From: an uncultured bacterium
Lineage (GTDB): Bacteria; Patescibacteriota; Minisyncoccia; Phycocordibacterales; PALSA-1337
Direction: 5' to 3'
Assembly: GCA_903868845.1 (NCBI GenBank)
Contig: CAIPWS010000058.1
Location: 1 to 8,316, forward strand
Length of the DNA: 8,316 bases
In this document: piece after piece, positions 1-5,883 of the stretch
How the letters are laid out: the number at the start of each line of letters is the position of its first letter
Position numbering within the stretch: position 1 is the stretch's first letter
The notes under the pieces: model-generated
Databases searched by the model: none
Told to the model about the DNA's origin: nothing
Seen by the model: only the letters and a program-made list of their open reading frames with translations
Translations under genes and position numbers: made by a program

Positions 1-1
1 G

Positions 2-239
2 CCAGATAAGATTCCAAAGATTTTGAAGAGTGTTAAAACACCAATGCAGATTTTTTTTTGCTGGTGATGATGAATATCGCGATCGGCCAATAAATGAAAT
101 AGCTAAATGGTTTGCGAAAACATTGATCGATAAATCTGTAGAGATTGAAATTATTCCTGGTTCTGTTCACAATTTTAAAGGCCATGAAGAAAGACTGAAA
201 AAAATAATTAATACATGGAAATCTGGATTGGTTGATTGA
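2..239 (+). pseudogene. Alpha/beta hydrolase, 3' end, frameshifted at a poly-T run
   Basis: This is the C-terminal part of what looks like a dienelactone-hydrolase-like alpha/beta hydrolase; its beginning lies before the window. From position 2 one frame reads PDKIPKILKSVKTPMQIFF and then hits TGA shortly after the T run at 51-59. The next frame continues as AGDDEYRDRP and runs to the stop at 237-239. Removing one T joins the frames into the expected fold: a beta strand ending in the acid residue (AGDDEY), a helix, and a strand followed by the histidine (GSVHNFKGHEE). The family uses a Ser/Asp/His triad; the nucleophile would lie upstream. The downstream frame could only start at GTG 30, just after an in-frame TGA, so it is unlikely to be a gene of its own. 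The cause could be a sequencing or assembly error, a real mutation, or slippage on the homopolymer. Confidence 0.7.
51..59 (+). repeat. Nine-T homopolymer at the hydrolase frameshift
   Basis: Nine consecutive Ts lie exactly where the hydrolase reading frame changes. Eight Ts would give one continuous frame. Runs of this length are prone to sequencing error, to replication slippage and to RNA polymerase slippage. Confidence 0.85.
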
Positions 240-263
240 AGTTTCGAGTCTGCTTCCCAAAAA

Positions 264-512
264 ATGAACACCAACAAAAAATGGTTCGTAAATAAGACTT
301 ATGGATATGGGTGGACTCCATGCACTTGGGAGGGTTGGCTTGTGATATTAATATGGCTTATCATCTTTGTTCCTTTGACCATGTTTGTGAAATACAACTG
401 GATCTTAAGTATGATAGGTATATTATTTATCACCAGCTTGCTTATATATATTTGCTATAAAAAAGGTGAAAAACCACGTTGGCAATGGGGTGAAAGAAAA
501 GATATTGATTGA
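264..512 (+). CDS. Small two-helix membrane protein (unknown function)
   Basis: An 82-residue protein of unknown function. The N-terminus is short, basic and aromatic (NKKWFVNKTYGYGWTPCTW). Two hydrophobic segments follow at about residues 24-42 and 45-65, and the tail is positively charged with tryptophans (KKGEKPRWQWGERK). The charge pattern suggests both ends face the cytoplasm. The KWF...YGYGW-TP-TW-GW pattern resembles small conserved hypothetical membrane proteins I associate with candidate-phyla genomes, but I cannot attach a function. The start is the first ATG after the hydrolase remnant, 24 bases away. No Shine-Dalgarno motif is visible; the bases before the ATG are A-rich. It ends in TGA, and the next gene starts 46 bases later behind its own promoter. 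Confidence 0.7.
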   Translation: MNTNKKWFVNKTYGYGWTPCTWEGWLVILIWLIIFVPLTMFVKYNWILSMIGILFITSLLIYICYKKGEKPRWQWGERKDID

Positions 513-523
513 GATTACTCTGA

Positions 524-551
524 TTGATTATAGACTGTCACGAGTTATAAT
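524..551 (+). promoter_or_regulatory. Sigma-70-type promoter for the DUF4105 gene
   Basis: TTGATT (524-529), a 16-bp spacer and a perfect TATAAT (546-551) lie in the gap before the DUF4105 gene. Seven bases separate the -10 box from ATG 559, so transcription should begin at or one base before the start codon. That predicts a leaderless mRNA. Confidence 0.6.
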
Positions 552-558
552 ATGCTCA

Positions 559-1407
559 ATGAAAAATCTTCACAAGACTATTAAATACATCGGTCTTGCA
601 ATCATTCTTCTCATCGTCATATTTTTCATTTGGCAGGGGACGAAGAGTGTGCCGACGGAGGGCAATTGGAAAGATACGCTCAGACTACTTTCTACAGCAG
701 AGTTCAATGGAGATCTAGTAACTGTGAAAAATGTTCGCAATTTCCAATATAGCGCAAGCGGCACTCCGACTGTTGAGGATTGGTATGACAAGACTTATGA
801 TCTAAATAAGCTCCAGAAAGTTTGGTATGCCATAGATCCGTTTGATCCAAGTAGTTTATTTGCTCATACATTTCTGTCATTTCAATTTTCAGATGGTTCG
901 TTTCTCGCGATCACTATCGAGGCTAGATTGACCAAGACTCAGGAATACAATATGTGGAATGGTTTCATACGTAGTTTTCCACTTATGTATATAGCCGCAG
1001 ATGAGCGTGATGCAGTATATCTCCGTACAAATATCTATAAGGATGGTTTGTATGTATATCCATTGCGTGCAAATCCGCATGACGTCAGACTTCTACTTGT
1101 CGACATGTTAAATCGTATGAATGATATTGCCATACACCCAACATGGTACAATGCTATATACGCCAATTGTACCTCGAGTATTGCCAGTCATGTAAACAAG
1201 ATCTGGCCAGGCCTTCTTCCAAAGTTCGATTGGCAAGTACTTTTCACTAGTTATGCTGACAAATTGGCACTAGATAAAGGTTTACTCGATACCGATCTTT
1301 CTCTAAATCCTGCTCGCAAGAAGTTTTATGTGACTGACATTGCAGGTAAAGTAGGGTATGTGAAGGATTTCTCGGATCTTATAAGAAAATTTAGTTTAGG
1401 GAAATAA
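559..1407 (+). CDS. Membrane-anchored DUF4105 (Lnb N-terminal-like) protein, putative thiol hydrolase
   Basis: A 282-residue protein with one N-terminal membrane segment (about residues 9-26) and an outward-facing domain. DWYDKTYDL (74-82), AHTFLSFQFSDG (102-113), YIAADERD (144-151), YLRTNIYKD (154-162) and HPTWYNAIYANCTSS (193-207) match the pattern I know from DUF4105, also called the Lnb N-terminal periplasmic domain. H103 precedes C204 of the NCTSS motif. That order fits a circularly permuted papain/NlpC-P60-like arrangement, so a cysteine hydrolase or acyltransferase acting outside the membrane is a reasonable inference; substrate unknown. The frame is open back to 466, but that would overlap the upstream gene and bury the hydrophobic anchor. 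ATG 559 also sits right behind a TATAAT box. No ribosome-binding motif is visible. Confidence 0.75.
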   Translation: MKNLHKTIKYIGLAIILLIVIFFIWQGTKSVPTEGNWKDTLRLLSTAEFNGDLVTVKNVRNFQYSASGTPTVEDWYDKTYDLNKLQKVWYAIDPFDPSSLFAHTFLSFQFSDGSFLAITIEARLTKTQEYNMWNGFIRSFPLMYIAADERDAVYLRTNIYKDGLYVYPLRANPHDVRLLLVDMLNRMNDIAIHPTWYNAIYANCTSSIASHVNKIWPGLLPKFDWQVLFTSYADKLALDKGLLDTDLSLNPARKKFYVTDIAGKVGYVKDFSDLIRKFSLGK

Positions 1408-1411
1408 TACA

Positions 1412-1417
1412 TTTAAT
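1412..1417 (+). promoter_or_regulatory. Possible -10 box (TTTAAT) before the GNAT gene
   Basis: TTTAAT ends six bases before ATG 1424, the same geometry as the other leaderless-type promoters here. The -35 match is poor (TTTAGT at 1390-1395), and the gene could instead be read through from upstream, only 16 bases away. Confidence 0.3.
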
Positions 1418-1423
1418 ACCAAG

Positions 1424-1927
1424 ATGGAAAACGACTCAACATTCATCGCCGAAGTCTACAACCCAGATCCAAAAGTCTGGGAAAAGATAAAAGCTGATAT
1501 TCTCGAGATGGAACATGAAGCTTTCGGAGATAAGGCATTTACAGATGAAGAAATGGAGGGAGATTTTTTGAATAAGAAGAATACGATAGTTATCCTCAAG
1601 TGCAACGATAAGGTGATTGGTTTTTCTTATGCTAGATCGCTCGATGAGGCCGATGAACCAGGGAGAGAAAGTGAAATCAATGAAACGGTATATTTATGGA
1701 ATACGGTTATTGCAAACAAATACAGAGGTAGACACCTTGTGGGGAAGCTCGCTGAAACTTTGGAGGACGAATTGAGGAGAAAAGGATATTCTTACATGGA
1801 GTCATACGCGGTGGTTAAAAATAATTTTGCAGCTAATATCGCAAAACATTATGGTGATAGAGTGGTCAAGAGTGAACCAAAAGAGACTGGATATGGGAGA
1901 CAGATGTATTTTAGGATTAGACTTTAA
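1424..1927 (+). CDS. GNAT-family N-acetyltransferase
   Basis: A 167-residue soluble protein with a GNAT-like layout: an N-terminal helical part, a strand at VIGFSYA (64-70), and the acetyl-CoA motif region LWNTVIANKYRGRHLVGKLAETLEDELRRKG in two parts (91-103 and 104-121). The RGRHLVGKL turn is a variant of the usual R/Q-x-x-G-x-G/A pyrophosphate loop. NNFAANIAKHYG (133-144) matches the motif B pattern with a conserved Asn and an aromatic residue. Members transfer acetyl from acetyl-CoA to amines on proteins, antibiotics or metabolites; the substrate cannot be read here. An acidic stretch, DEADEPGRESEINE (74-87), precedes the catalytic strand. The gene ends five bases before the split-barrel gene, so the two are probably co-transcribed. 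The start is the only ATG that gives the full domain, without a Shine-Dalgarno motif. Confidence 0.75.
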   Translation: MENDSTFIAEVYNPDPKVWEKIKADILEMEHEAFGDKAFTDEEMEGDFLNKKNTIVILKCNDKVIGFSYARSLDEADEPGRESEINETVYLWNTVIANKYRGRHLVGKLAETLEDELRRKGYSYMESYAVVKNNFAANIAKHYGDRVVKSEPKETGYGRQMYFRIRL

Positions 1928-1932
1928 AATTT

Positions 1933-2385
1933 ATGAAAGATATCAAATCAAGAGTACAAAAAATTCTGGAAGAGACTCATCTTATGAGCTTGGCAACGGT
2001 GGACGATGCTGGTGTCTGGGTTGCGGATGTCATATTTATCTTTGATGAAAATTGGAATATTTATTGGTTGTCAGCTCCTGACACGCGACACTCGCAAGCT
2101 ATATTGAAAAATAATAAAGTTGCTGGAACTATCACGCTCAGTACAAAAAAGAATGAGCCAAATTTTGGTATCCAATTTGAAGGTAAAGCGGAGAGACTCG
2201 AAGGAATACAATTTTCTTTGCTCGTGAAGCATTGGGCGAAACGTGGTCATCCAGCTCCTGAAATGTCTCAAGCCCTCAAATTATTGGATGGTGATTGTTG
2301 GTATAAACTTCTTCCAACCAATATTGGTCTTATAGACGAGGAAAATTTTGGATTTGATAGGCAGGTGGTTGAGGCTAATAAATAG
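1933..2385 (+). CDS. Pyridoxamine 5'-phosphate oxidase-like FMN-binding split-barrel protein
   Basis: A 150-residue cytoplasmic protein. The opening helix RVQKILEETHLMSLATVDD, the strands VADVIFIFDENWNIYWLSA and the helix TRHSQAILKNNKVAGTI follow the general-stress/PNPOx-like split-barrel pattern. The C-terminal W-YKL-PTNIGLIDEENFGF (123-141) is typical of the small single-domain members. Relatives bind FMN or related cofactors; many have no known substrate, and this one need not be a true PdxH. In an organism with little biosynthesis, a role in flavin-dependent reduction or cofactor binding is more likely than de novo vitamin B6 synthesis, but that is inference. It follows the GNAT gene by five bases, and a strong hairpin begins seven bases after its stop. 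Confidence 0.8.
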   Translation: MKDIKSRVQKILEETHLMSLATVDDAGVWVADVIFIFDENWNIYWLSAPDTRHSQAILKNNKVAGTITLSTKKNEPNFGIQFEGKAERLEGIQFSLLVKHWAKRGHPAPEMSQALKLLDGDCWYKLLPTNIGLIDEENFGFDRQVVEANK

Positions 2386-2391
2386 GACTAA

Positions 2392-2432
2392 AGCAAATAG
2401 AGCAACAGATATTTTCTGTATGCTCTATTGCT
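2392..2432. terminator. Long hairpin between convergent genes, probable bidirectional transcription end
   Basis: AGCAAATAGAGCAACAGA (2392-2409) pairs with 2415-2432 around the five-base loop TATTT. The core AATAGAGCA/TGCTCTATT (9 bp) and ACAGA/TCTGT (5 bp) are perfect; one extra A at 2420 and a small offset near the base are the only flaws. It lies between the stops of the plus-strand split-barrel gene and the minus-strand DUF5666 gene. Neither side has a strong T run, so it is not a textbook intrinsic terminator. It could equally protect the 3' ends of the two mRNAs. Confidence 0.6.
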
Positions 2433-2471
2433 CCTTACGATATTACTGATAATGTTGTTTCTGTTTTGATA

Positions 2472-3230
2472 CTAGAATCCAAATAGGCGGCTAAAGAAAT
2501 GACCTATATTTGAGAAGAATCCACGTTTCTGGCCTTGGTCTTGAGCTTGAACTGGTGGCTGATTCTGATCTATAACTGTCGATGCTGTTACAGATGTTCC
2601 ATTTACAACTCCCTGAACGACGACTCTGTCACCAGTCTTGATGATTGATGAAGATGCTGTATTTGGTCCTTGCATGACTTTTGTATTTGTAATGTCTACT
2701 GAATAGGTGACACCACTTACAGTTGAAACTACTAGAGAGTTTCCATTTATAGTCGAAACACTTCCTGCGACTACAGGTTCTCCATTTCCAATCACTGGAG
2801 TAGAAGTGGCTGAATTTGGACCTCTAATACCATCCAATATGGACGTTGCAGCGACGTTTGTACCCGTGATAGGACCCTGAACGAAGATAATATCACCTGC
2901 TGCTATACTTGAGATTGTGCTTGTAGCATTACCTTTTCTGATTGTCGCTTTTGAAGCGTCTACTGTATATATAACAGCGGTTGATGTAGTTGCAAAACCT
3001 TTTTTGCTATTTACAGTAATGGTATTTCCACTAATAGCTGTTACAGTACCGAAGATACCTTGTCTCATCATACCCTGACCACGATTTGCCATACCGGCTT
3101 TACCATTCATAAACCCATTTCCTCGAGCACCTTGCACTGGTGATGTCTCTGCAAATGTTGGTATTACTGTTGCTATGCTAGCCACCAAAGCTAAACCTGT
3201 TGCTATGGTAATAAGTTTTTTAGTATTCAT
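2472..3230 (-). CDS. Secreted protein with two DUF5666-like beta modules
   Basis: A 252-residue protein, the only gene here on the minus strand. Residues 1-27 form a clear signal peptide (basic MNTKK, hydrophobic core, cleavage probably after TFA). A Gly/Met/Asn-rich linker (33-58) follows. Two similar modules come next, at about 59-134 and 154-222: each opens with a G-V-T/S-x-I-x-GN strand pair and closes with GD-x-x-x-VQG-x-x-x-GT-V-A/T-x-x-I (112-132 and 200-220). This matches the DUF5666 pattern of small beta domains common in candidate-phyla surface proteins; function unknown. Both modules are Ser/Thr-rich. The tail KRGFFSNIGHFFSRLFGF (235-252) is basic and amphipathic, perhaps for membrane association. 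It converges with the upstream genes at the 2392-2432 hairpin and diverges from the DoxX gene. No Shine-Dalgarno motif precedes ATG 3230. Confidence 0.75.
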   Translation of the reverse strand: MNTKKLITIATGLALVASIATVIPTFAETSPVQGARGNGFMNGKAGMANRGQGMMRQGIFGTVTAISGNTITVNSKKGFATTSTAVIYTVDASKATIRKGNATSTISSIAAGDIIFVQGPITGTNVAATSILDGIRGPNSATSTPVIGNGEPVVAGSVSTINGNSLVVSTVSGVTYSVDITNTKVMQGPNTASSSIIKTGDRVVVQGVVNGTSVTASTVIDQNQPPVQAQDQGQKRGFFSNIGHFFSRLFGF

Positions 3231-3374
3231 ATAATGTTATGTTATTTGTAATGAAAGCCTCGATTGGCCTCCGCTATCTATATACGAGCAGACATTTCAA
3301 TGTGGTGCAGGGCTTTTATTTCATATTTTGCAACCTTTTTTCAACTTGTACGTATATAATGTTACAATAATTAT
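3231..3374. other. Divergent intergenic region, 144 bases
   Basis: This gap must hold the promoters of both the DUF5666 gene (minus) and the DoxX gene (plus). It contains a GCCTC direct repeat ten bases apart (3257-3271), a 12-base palindrome ACATTTCAATGT (3292-3303), and a TTGTA/TACAA dyad (3346-3350 and 3363-3367) around the plus-strand -10 region. These could be regulator sites, but each is short. No open reading frame of note was seen. Confidence 0.5.
3355..3368 (+). promoter_or_regulatory. -10 region for the DoxX / FMN_bind / ApbE cluster
   Basis: Two overlapping choices are visible: a perfect TATAAT (3355-3360), leaving a leader of about eight bases, and TACAAT (3363-3368), ending six bases before ATG 3375 and giving a leaderless mRNA. 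Neither has a good -35 box. The TTGTA/TACAA dyad around them could be an operator. Confidence 0.5.
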
Positions 3375-3800
3375 ATGCAAAAATTCATTTCATTCATTGA
3401 ACTATATGGTCCAAGCGTTCTTCGTTATGGTATGGCCGTGGTGATACTTTGGTTTAGTTTCCAGCAATTTACAAATGCCAGCGCTTGGACAGCTTATGTT
3501 CCAGACTCTGTTGTTAGTTTGTCGCACATGAACGCGACAGTTCTCGTCTATTTCAACGCTTTATTTGAACTAATTTTTGGTGTAATGATGCTCTTCGGAT
3601 GGCAAACAAGATTGTCAGCACTTTTGCTTTCACTTCATCTTTTTGACATTATGTATGTCGTCGGATATGGCGAGATAGGTGTTCGCGACCTTGGCTTGGC
3701 AGTTGCGACATTGGTCGTGTTTATGAATGGTCCTGACATACTATGTATAGATCAGAAAAAAGTCCAGTCATTAAATGCAAATAATAAAAGATATATATAA
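3375..3800 (+). CDS. DoxX-like four-helix membrane protein
   Basis: A 141-residue protein with four predicted membrane helices at about 14-32, 54-75, 79-97 and 103-120. The pattern RYGMAVVILWFSFQQF (helix 1), NALFELIFGVMMLFGWQTRLSALLL (helices 2-3, split at 61-75 and 76-85) and GVRDLGLAVATLVVFMNGP (helix 4) fits the DoxX/DoxD-like family, including the E-x-x-x-G turn and the RDLG motif before the last helix. DoxX relatives have been linked to quinone-linked or thiol redox chemistry, but most are uncharacterised. The gene leads a tight cluster with the FMN_bind and ApbE genes (four bases to the next start), which suggests a redox role for this copy. The short cytoplasmic tail is polar. The start is the first ATG, just behind the -10 region, with no Shine-Dalgarno motif. 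Confidence 0.7.
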   Translation: MQKFISFIELYGPSVLRYGMAVVILWFSFQQFTNASAWTAYVPDSVVSLSHMNATVLVYFNALFELIFGVMMLFGWQTRLSALLLSLHLFDIMYVVGYGEIGVRDLGLAVATLVVFMNGPDILCIDQKKVQSLNANNKRYI

Positions 3801-3804
3801 ATAT

Positions 3805-4407
3805 ATGGAGCAAAGCAATTTACAAAGAAATGTAGGTATAGTTATAGGTGTGGTAGTTATTGTCGTGGTTGTTGTTGGCTCTATTATTTTTGGTAGGAAA
3901 TCTTCTGATGCTGTAGCTGTTGATCAAGGTACAAGTACAAGTCAGTCAGTTGCTGTGAATCCTGTTAAAAATATTGTGCCGGTAAATTCATCATCTGGTA
4001 ATGAAGATGATGATGAAGATAATGTCGGCGCACAATCTACAAATATTCCACCCGTTTCTCCTGTTGTCGTAAATACACCTCCACCAGCAACTACCAAGAA
4101 GTCGGTTTATACATATAAGAATGGAACGTATTCTGCAACTGGCTCATACATGTCTCCTGGCGGCCAAGACCAAGTAGCTGTCACTTTGACTTTGTTAAAT
4201 GATATTGTCACTTCAGTTTCTGTCACTCCACAAGCAGGAGATCGTACGTCACAAAGATACATAAATAAATTCCTTTCAGGTTATCAGCAATATGTAGTTG
4301 GTAAGGATATTTCTACTCTTAACCTTTCAAGAGTCTCTGGTTCGTCGCTTACACCTATCGGCTTCAACAATGCTCTCTCTCAGATAAGAGCACAAGCAAA
4401 GGCCTAA
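3805..4407 (+). CDS. Membrane-anchored FMN_bind protein, probable covalent flavoprotein
   Basis: A 200-residue protein. A short polar N-terminus is followed by a very Val/Ile-rich membrane segment (about 10-29), a long Ser/Pro linker with an acidic patch (NEDDDED, 66-72), and an FMN_bind-type domain from YKNGTYSATGSY (104-115) to the end. The domain shows the V-x-VTL-x-x-x-D-IV-SV strands and the C-terminal NLSRVSGSSLTPIGFNNAL (173-191). In the family this last stretch carries the ApbE recognition motif, normally SGAT, where the Thr receives FMN through a phosphoester bond. Here it reads SGSS, so the acceptor would be Ser181 rather than Thr. The next gene is apbE. The frame is open back to 3775, but ATG 3805 avoids overlap with the DoxX gene and gives a standard signal anchor. 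Confidence 0.8.
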   Translation: MEQSNLQRNVGIVIGVVVIVVVVVGSIIFGRKSSDAVAVDQGTSTSQSVAVNPVKNIVPVNSSSGNEDDDEDNVGAQSTNIPPVSPVVVNTPPPATTKKSVYTYKNGTYSATGSYMSPGGQDQVAVTLTLLNDIVTSVSVTPQAGDRTSQRYINKFLSGYQQYVVGKDISTLNLSRVSGSSLTPIGFNNALSQIRAQAKA

Positions 4408-4410
4408 TAT

Positions 4411-5280
4411 ATGGCGCAGTTCAATTTTAAAGCTATAGGTACCACATGGGTGATCGATATTTTTGAAGATATAACAAAGGAAAAAGAAGCACAGGTCTTA
4501 TATTTGGTGATGGCTCGTATCGATGACTTCGACAAAGCGTATTCACGTTTCAGAAGTGATTCTTTGGTCTCGGAAATTTCAGAGAAAGCTGGAACATATA
4601 TTTTTGGCGAAGATTCGAAGGAACTTTTTGCTTTGTACCATGAACTATATAACCGAACCGGAGGTTTCTTCACTCCACTTATTGGTCAACTACTGGTTGA
4701 TGCAGGTTATGATGCTGAATATTCATTGAAACAAAAAAAGGAATTGAGTGTCCCACCGACTTGGGAAAGTGTCATGGATTTTTCATTTCCAACACTTACC
4801 ACGAAGCGACCGATCAAACTCGACTTCGGCGCAGCCGGAAAAGGTTACATCATAGATCTGATTGGACAGGTTTTAGAGAAGGAGGGAATCAAGAAATATT
4901 ATATAGATGCTGGTGGAGACATAAGACAAAGGGGCTCCGAGTCGATGAGGATAGGCCTCGAACATCCACAAAATGAGACGCAGGCCATCGGAGTTTATTC
5001 ACTTCAAAATAGATCAATATGTGGTTCAGCAGGAAATAGACGTAAGTGGAAAAATTTCAACCATATCATCAATCCTAAGACTCTTTCTTCACCAAAGAAT
5101 ATAATTGCCGTGTGGGCTGTGGCGGATACAACTTTTCTTGCAGACGCCCTTACTACATGTCTTTTCTTTGTGCCAGCAGGCGATCTTACGAAGTTTTACA
5201 AATTTGAATATTTACTCATTCACGATGATTTATCTGTTGAAAAGTCTGCCAACTTCGCAGGGGAGATATTTACGGTATAA
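4411..5280 (+). CDS. apbE: FAD:protein FMN transferase (ApbE)
   Basis: A 289-residue protein carrying the ApbE motifs in order: GTTW (10-13), FDKAYSRFRSDS (40-51), TGGFFTPLIG (83-92), KLDFGAAGKGYIID (136-149), DAGGDI (166-171), HIINPKT (218-224) and ADALTT (244-249). D245 and T249 match the metal-binding D-x-x-x-T of the family. The enzyme splits FAD with Mg2+ and attaches FMN to a Thr or Ser of target proteins; the FMN_bind protein three bases upstream is the obvious substrate. Many ApbE proteins are exported lipoproteins. This one begins MAQFNFKAIGTTW with neither signal peptide nor lipobox, so as read it would stay in the cytoplasm. No earlier start could add a signal, because the preceding gene ends three bases before. 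The catalytic core appears complete. Confidence 0.95.
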   Translation: MAQFNFKAIGTTWVIDIFEDITKEKEAQVLYLVMARIDDFDKAYSRFRSDSLVSEISEKAGTYIFGEDSKELFALYHELYNRTGGFFTPLIGQLLVDAGYDAEYSLKQKKELSVPPTWESVMDFSFPTLTTKRPIKLDFGAAGKGYIIDLIGQVLEKEGIKKYYIDAGGDIRQRGSESMRIGLEHPQNETQAIGVYSLQNRSICGSAGNRRKWKNFNHIINPKTLSSPKNIIAVWAVADTTFLADALTTCLFFVPAGDLTKFYKFEYLLIHDDLSVEKSANFAGEIFTV

Positions 5281-5281
5281 T
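5254..5281 (+). promoter_or_regulatory. Promoter inside the 3' end of apbE
   Basis: TTCGCA (5254-5259), a 16-bp spacer and a perfect TATAAT (5276-5281). The TAA stop of apbE (5278-5280) lies within the -10 box. Six bases separate the box from ATG 5288, again predicting a leaderless mRNA. The -35 match is only 4 of 6. Confidence 0.5.
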
Positions 5282-5287
5282 GGATGT

Positions 5288-5815
5288 ATGAAACCATGGA
5301 AATATCTTATCGTTGCATTGCTCGTCTTGGCTGCTATAGGTGTGCGTGTTTACATAGTCTTTTCGCAAAAAGATGAGGTTGCAAAACCAGTGGTTCAAAG
5401 TGGGTTTGATTACAATGAGGTATTGACTGCGGCCGTAGGAAGACAAGGTGTAGTCTTGAAAAATAAAGACGGATCAGTCGTAGTCACGATTCCTCCTCTT
5501 ACAAAGGACACACAGATATCAGTAAGCTTCAAACAAAGTGATTACAAAGTATCATCCGGTGTAAGAGCGCCTATGACCATAGTCATATCGCCAGACGTAG
5601 ATATCATGAGCTTGTATGCCGGTGATGCAAATACGGTAAAACCGATCACCATAAATGCAGCCTTTGATGCTATATACAATTTACCAGTGCCATATCTCAT
5701 AAATACAAATGGTCGTCTAAGTGCTGCAAATATTGATAGTCTCGATAATATTGCTCATCGTTTCGTCATCAGCACATTTCATGGAGGAAATTATTCATGG
5801 GTGTATGCAAATTAG
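5288..5815 (+). CDS. Membrane-anchored extracytoplasmic protein of unknown function
   Basis: A 175-residue protein I do not recognise. It starts with a signal anchor (MKPWKYLIVALLVLAAIGV, extending to about residue 26) and then a soluble domain rich in alternating hydrophobic residues, suggesting beta structure. Visible patterns are KNKDGSVVVTIPP (58-70), APMTIVISPDVDIMSLY (94-110) and a C-terminal HRFVISTFHGGNYSWVYAN (157-175). No cysteine and no cofactor motif are seen. The frame is open back to 5105, but that would lie inside apbE; ATG 5288 gives the anchor and sits behind a TATAAT box. Another ATG four bases earlier is out of frame. Position suggests a link to the flavinylation cluster, for example as an outside partner of the FMN_bind protein, but its own promoter makes this uncertain. 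Confidence 0.7.
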   Translation: MKPWKYLIVALLVLAAIGVRVYIVFSQKDEVAKPVVQSGFDYNEVLTAAVGRQGVVLKNKDGSVVVTIPPLTKDTQISVSFKQSDYKVSSGVRAPMTIVISPDVDIMSLYAGDANTVKPITINAAFDAIYNLPVPYLINTNGRLSAANIDSLDNIAHRFVISTFHGGNYSWVYAN

Positions 5816-5883
5816 AAATTAGCTTTAAATGGATAATCGTGTTATACATTGTTTATTAGCATAATAAATAAATATTGAAATTT

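Noticed and set aside
466..558. Upstream extension of the DUF4105 frame to ATG 466
   Set aside because: It would overlap the preceding gene by 47 bases and place 31 unrelated residues before a clear signal anchor; TATAAT lies immediately before ATG 559.
3250..3322. Possible structured RNA closed by AAAGCC/GGCTTT
   Set aside because: Only six base pairs close a loop of about 50 bases and the inner hairpins are weak, so it does not support an ncRNA call.
3775..3804. ATG 3775 as start of the FMN_bind gene
   Set aside because: It overlaps the DoxX gene and adds ten residues with no family support; ATG 3805 follows the DoxX stop by four bases.
5105..5287. Upstream extension of the 175-residue protein frame
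   Set aside because: It lies wholly inside apbE, whose motifs prove the other frame, and it would bury the signal anchor.
5816..5883. Promoter for the zinc-ribbon gene
   Set aside because: TTGTTT (5849-5854) and several AT-rich hexamers exist, but no -10 box with acceptable spacing stands out from the AT background.
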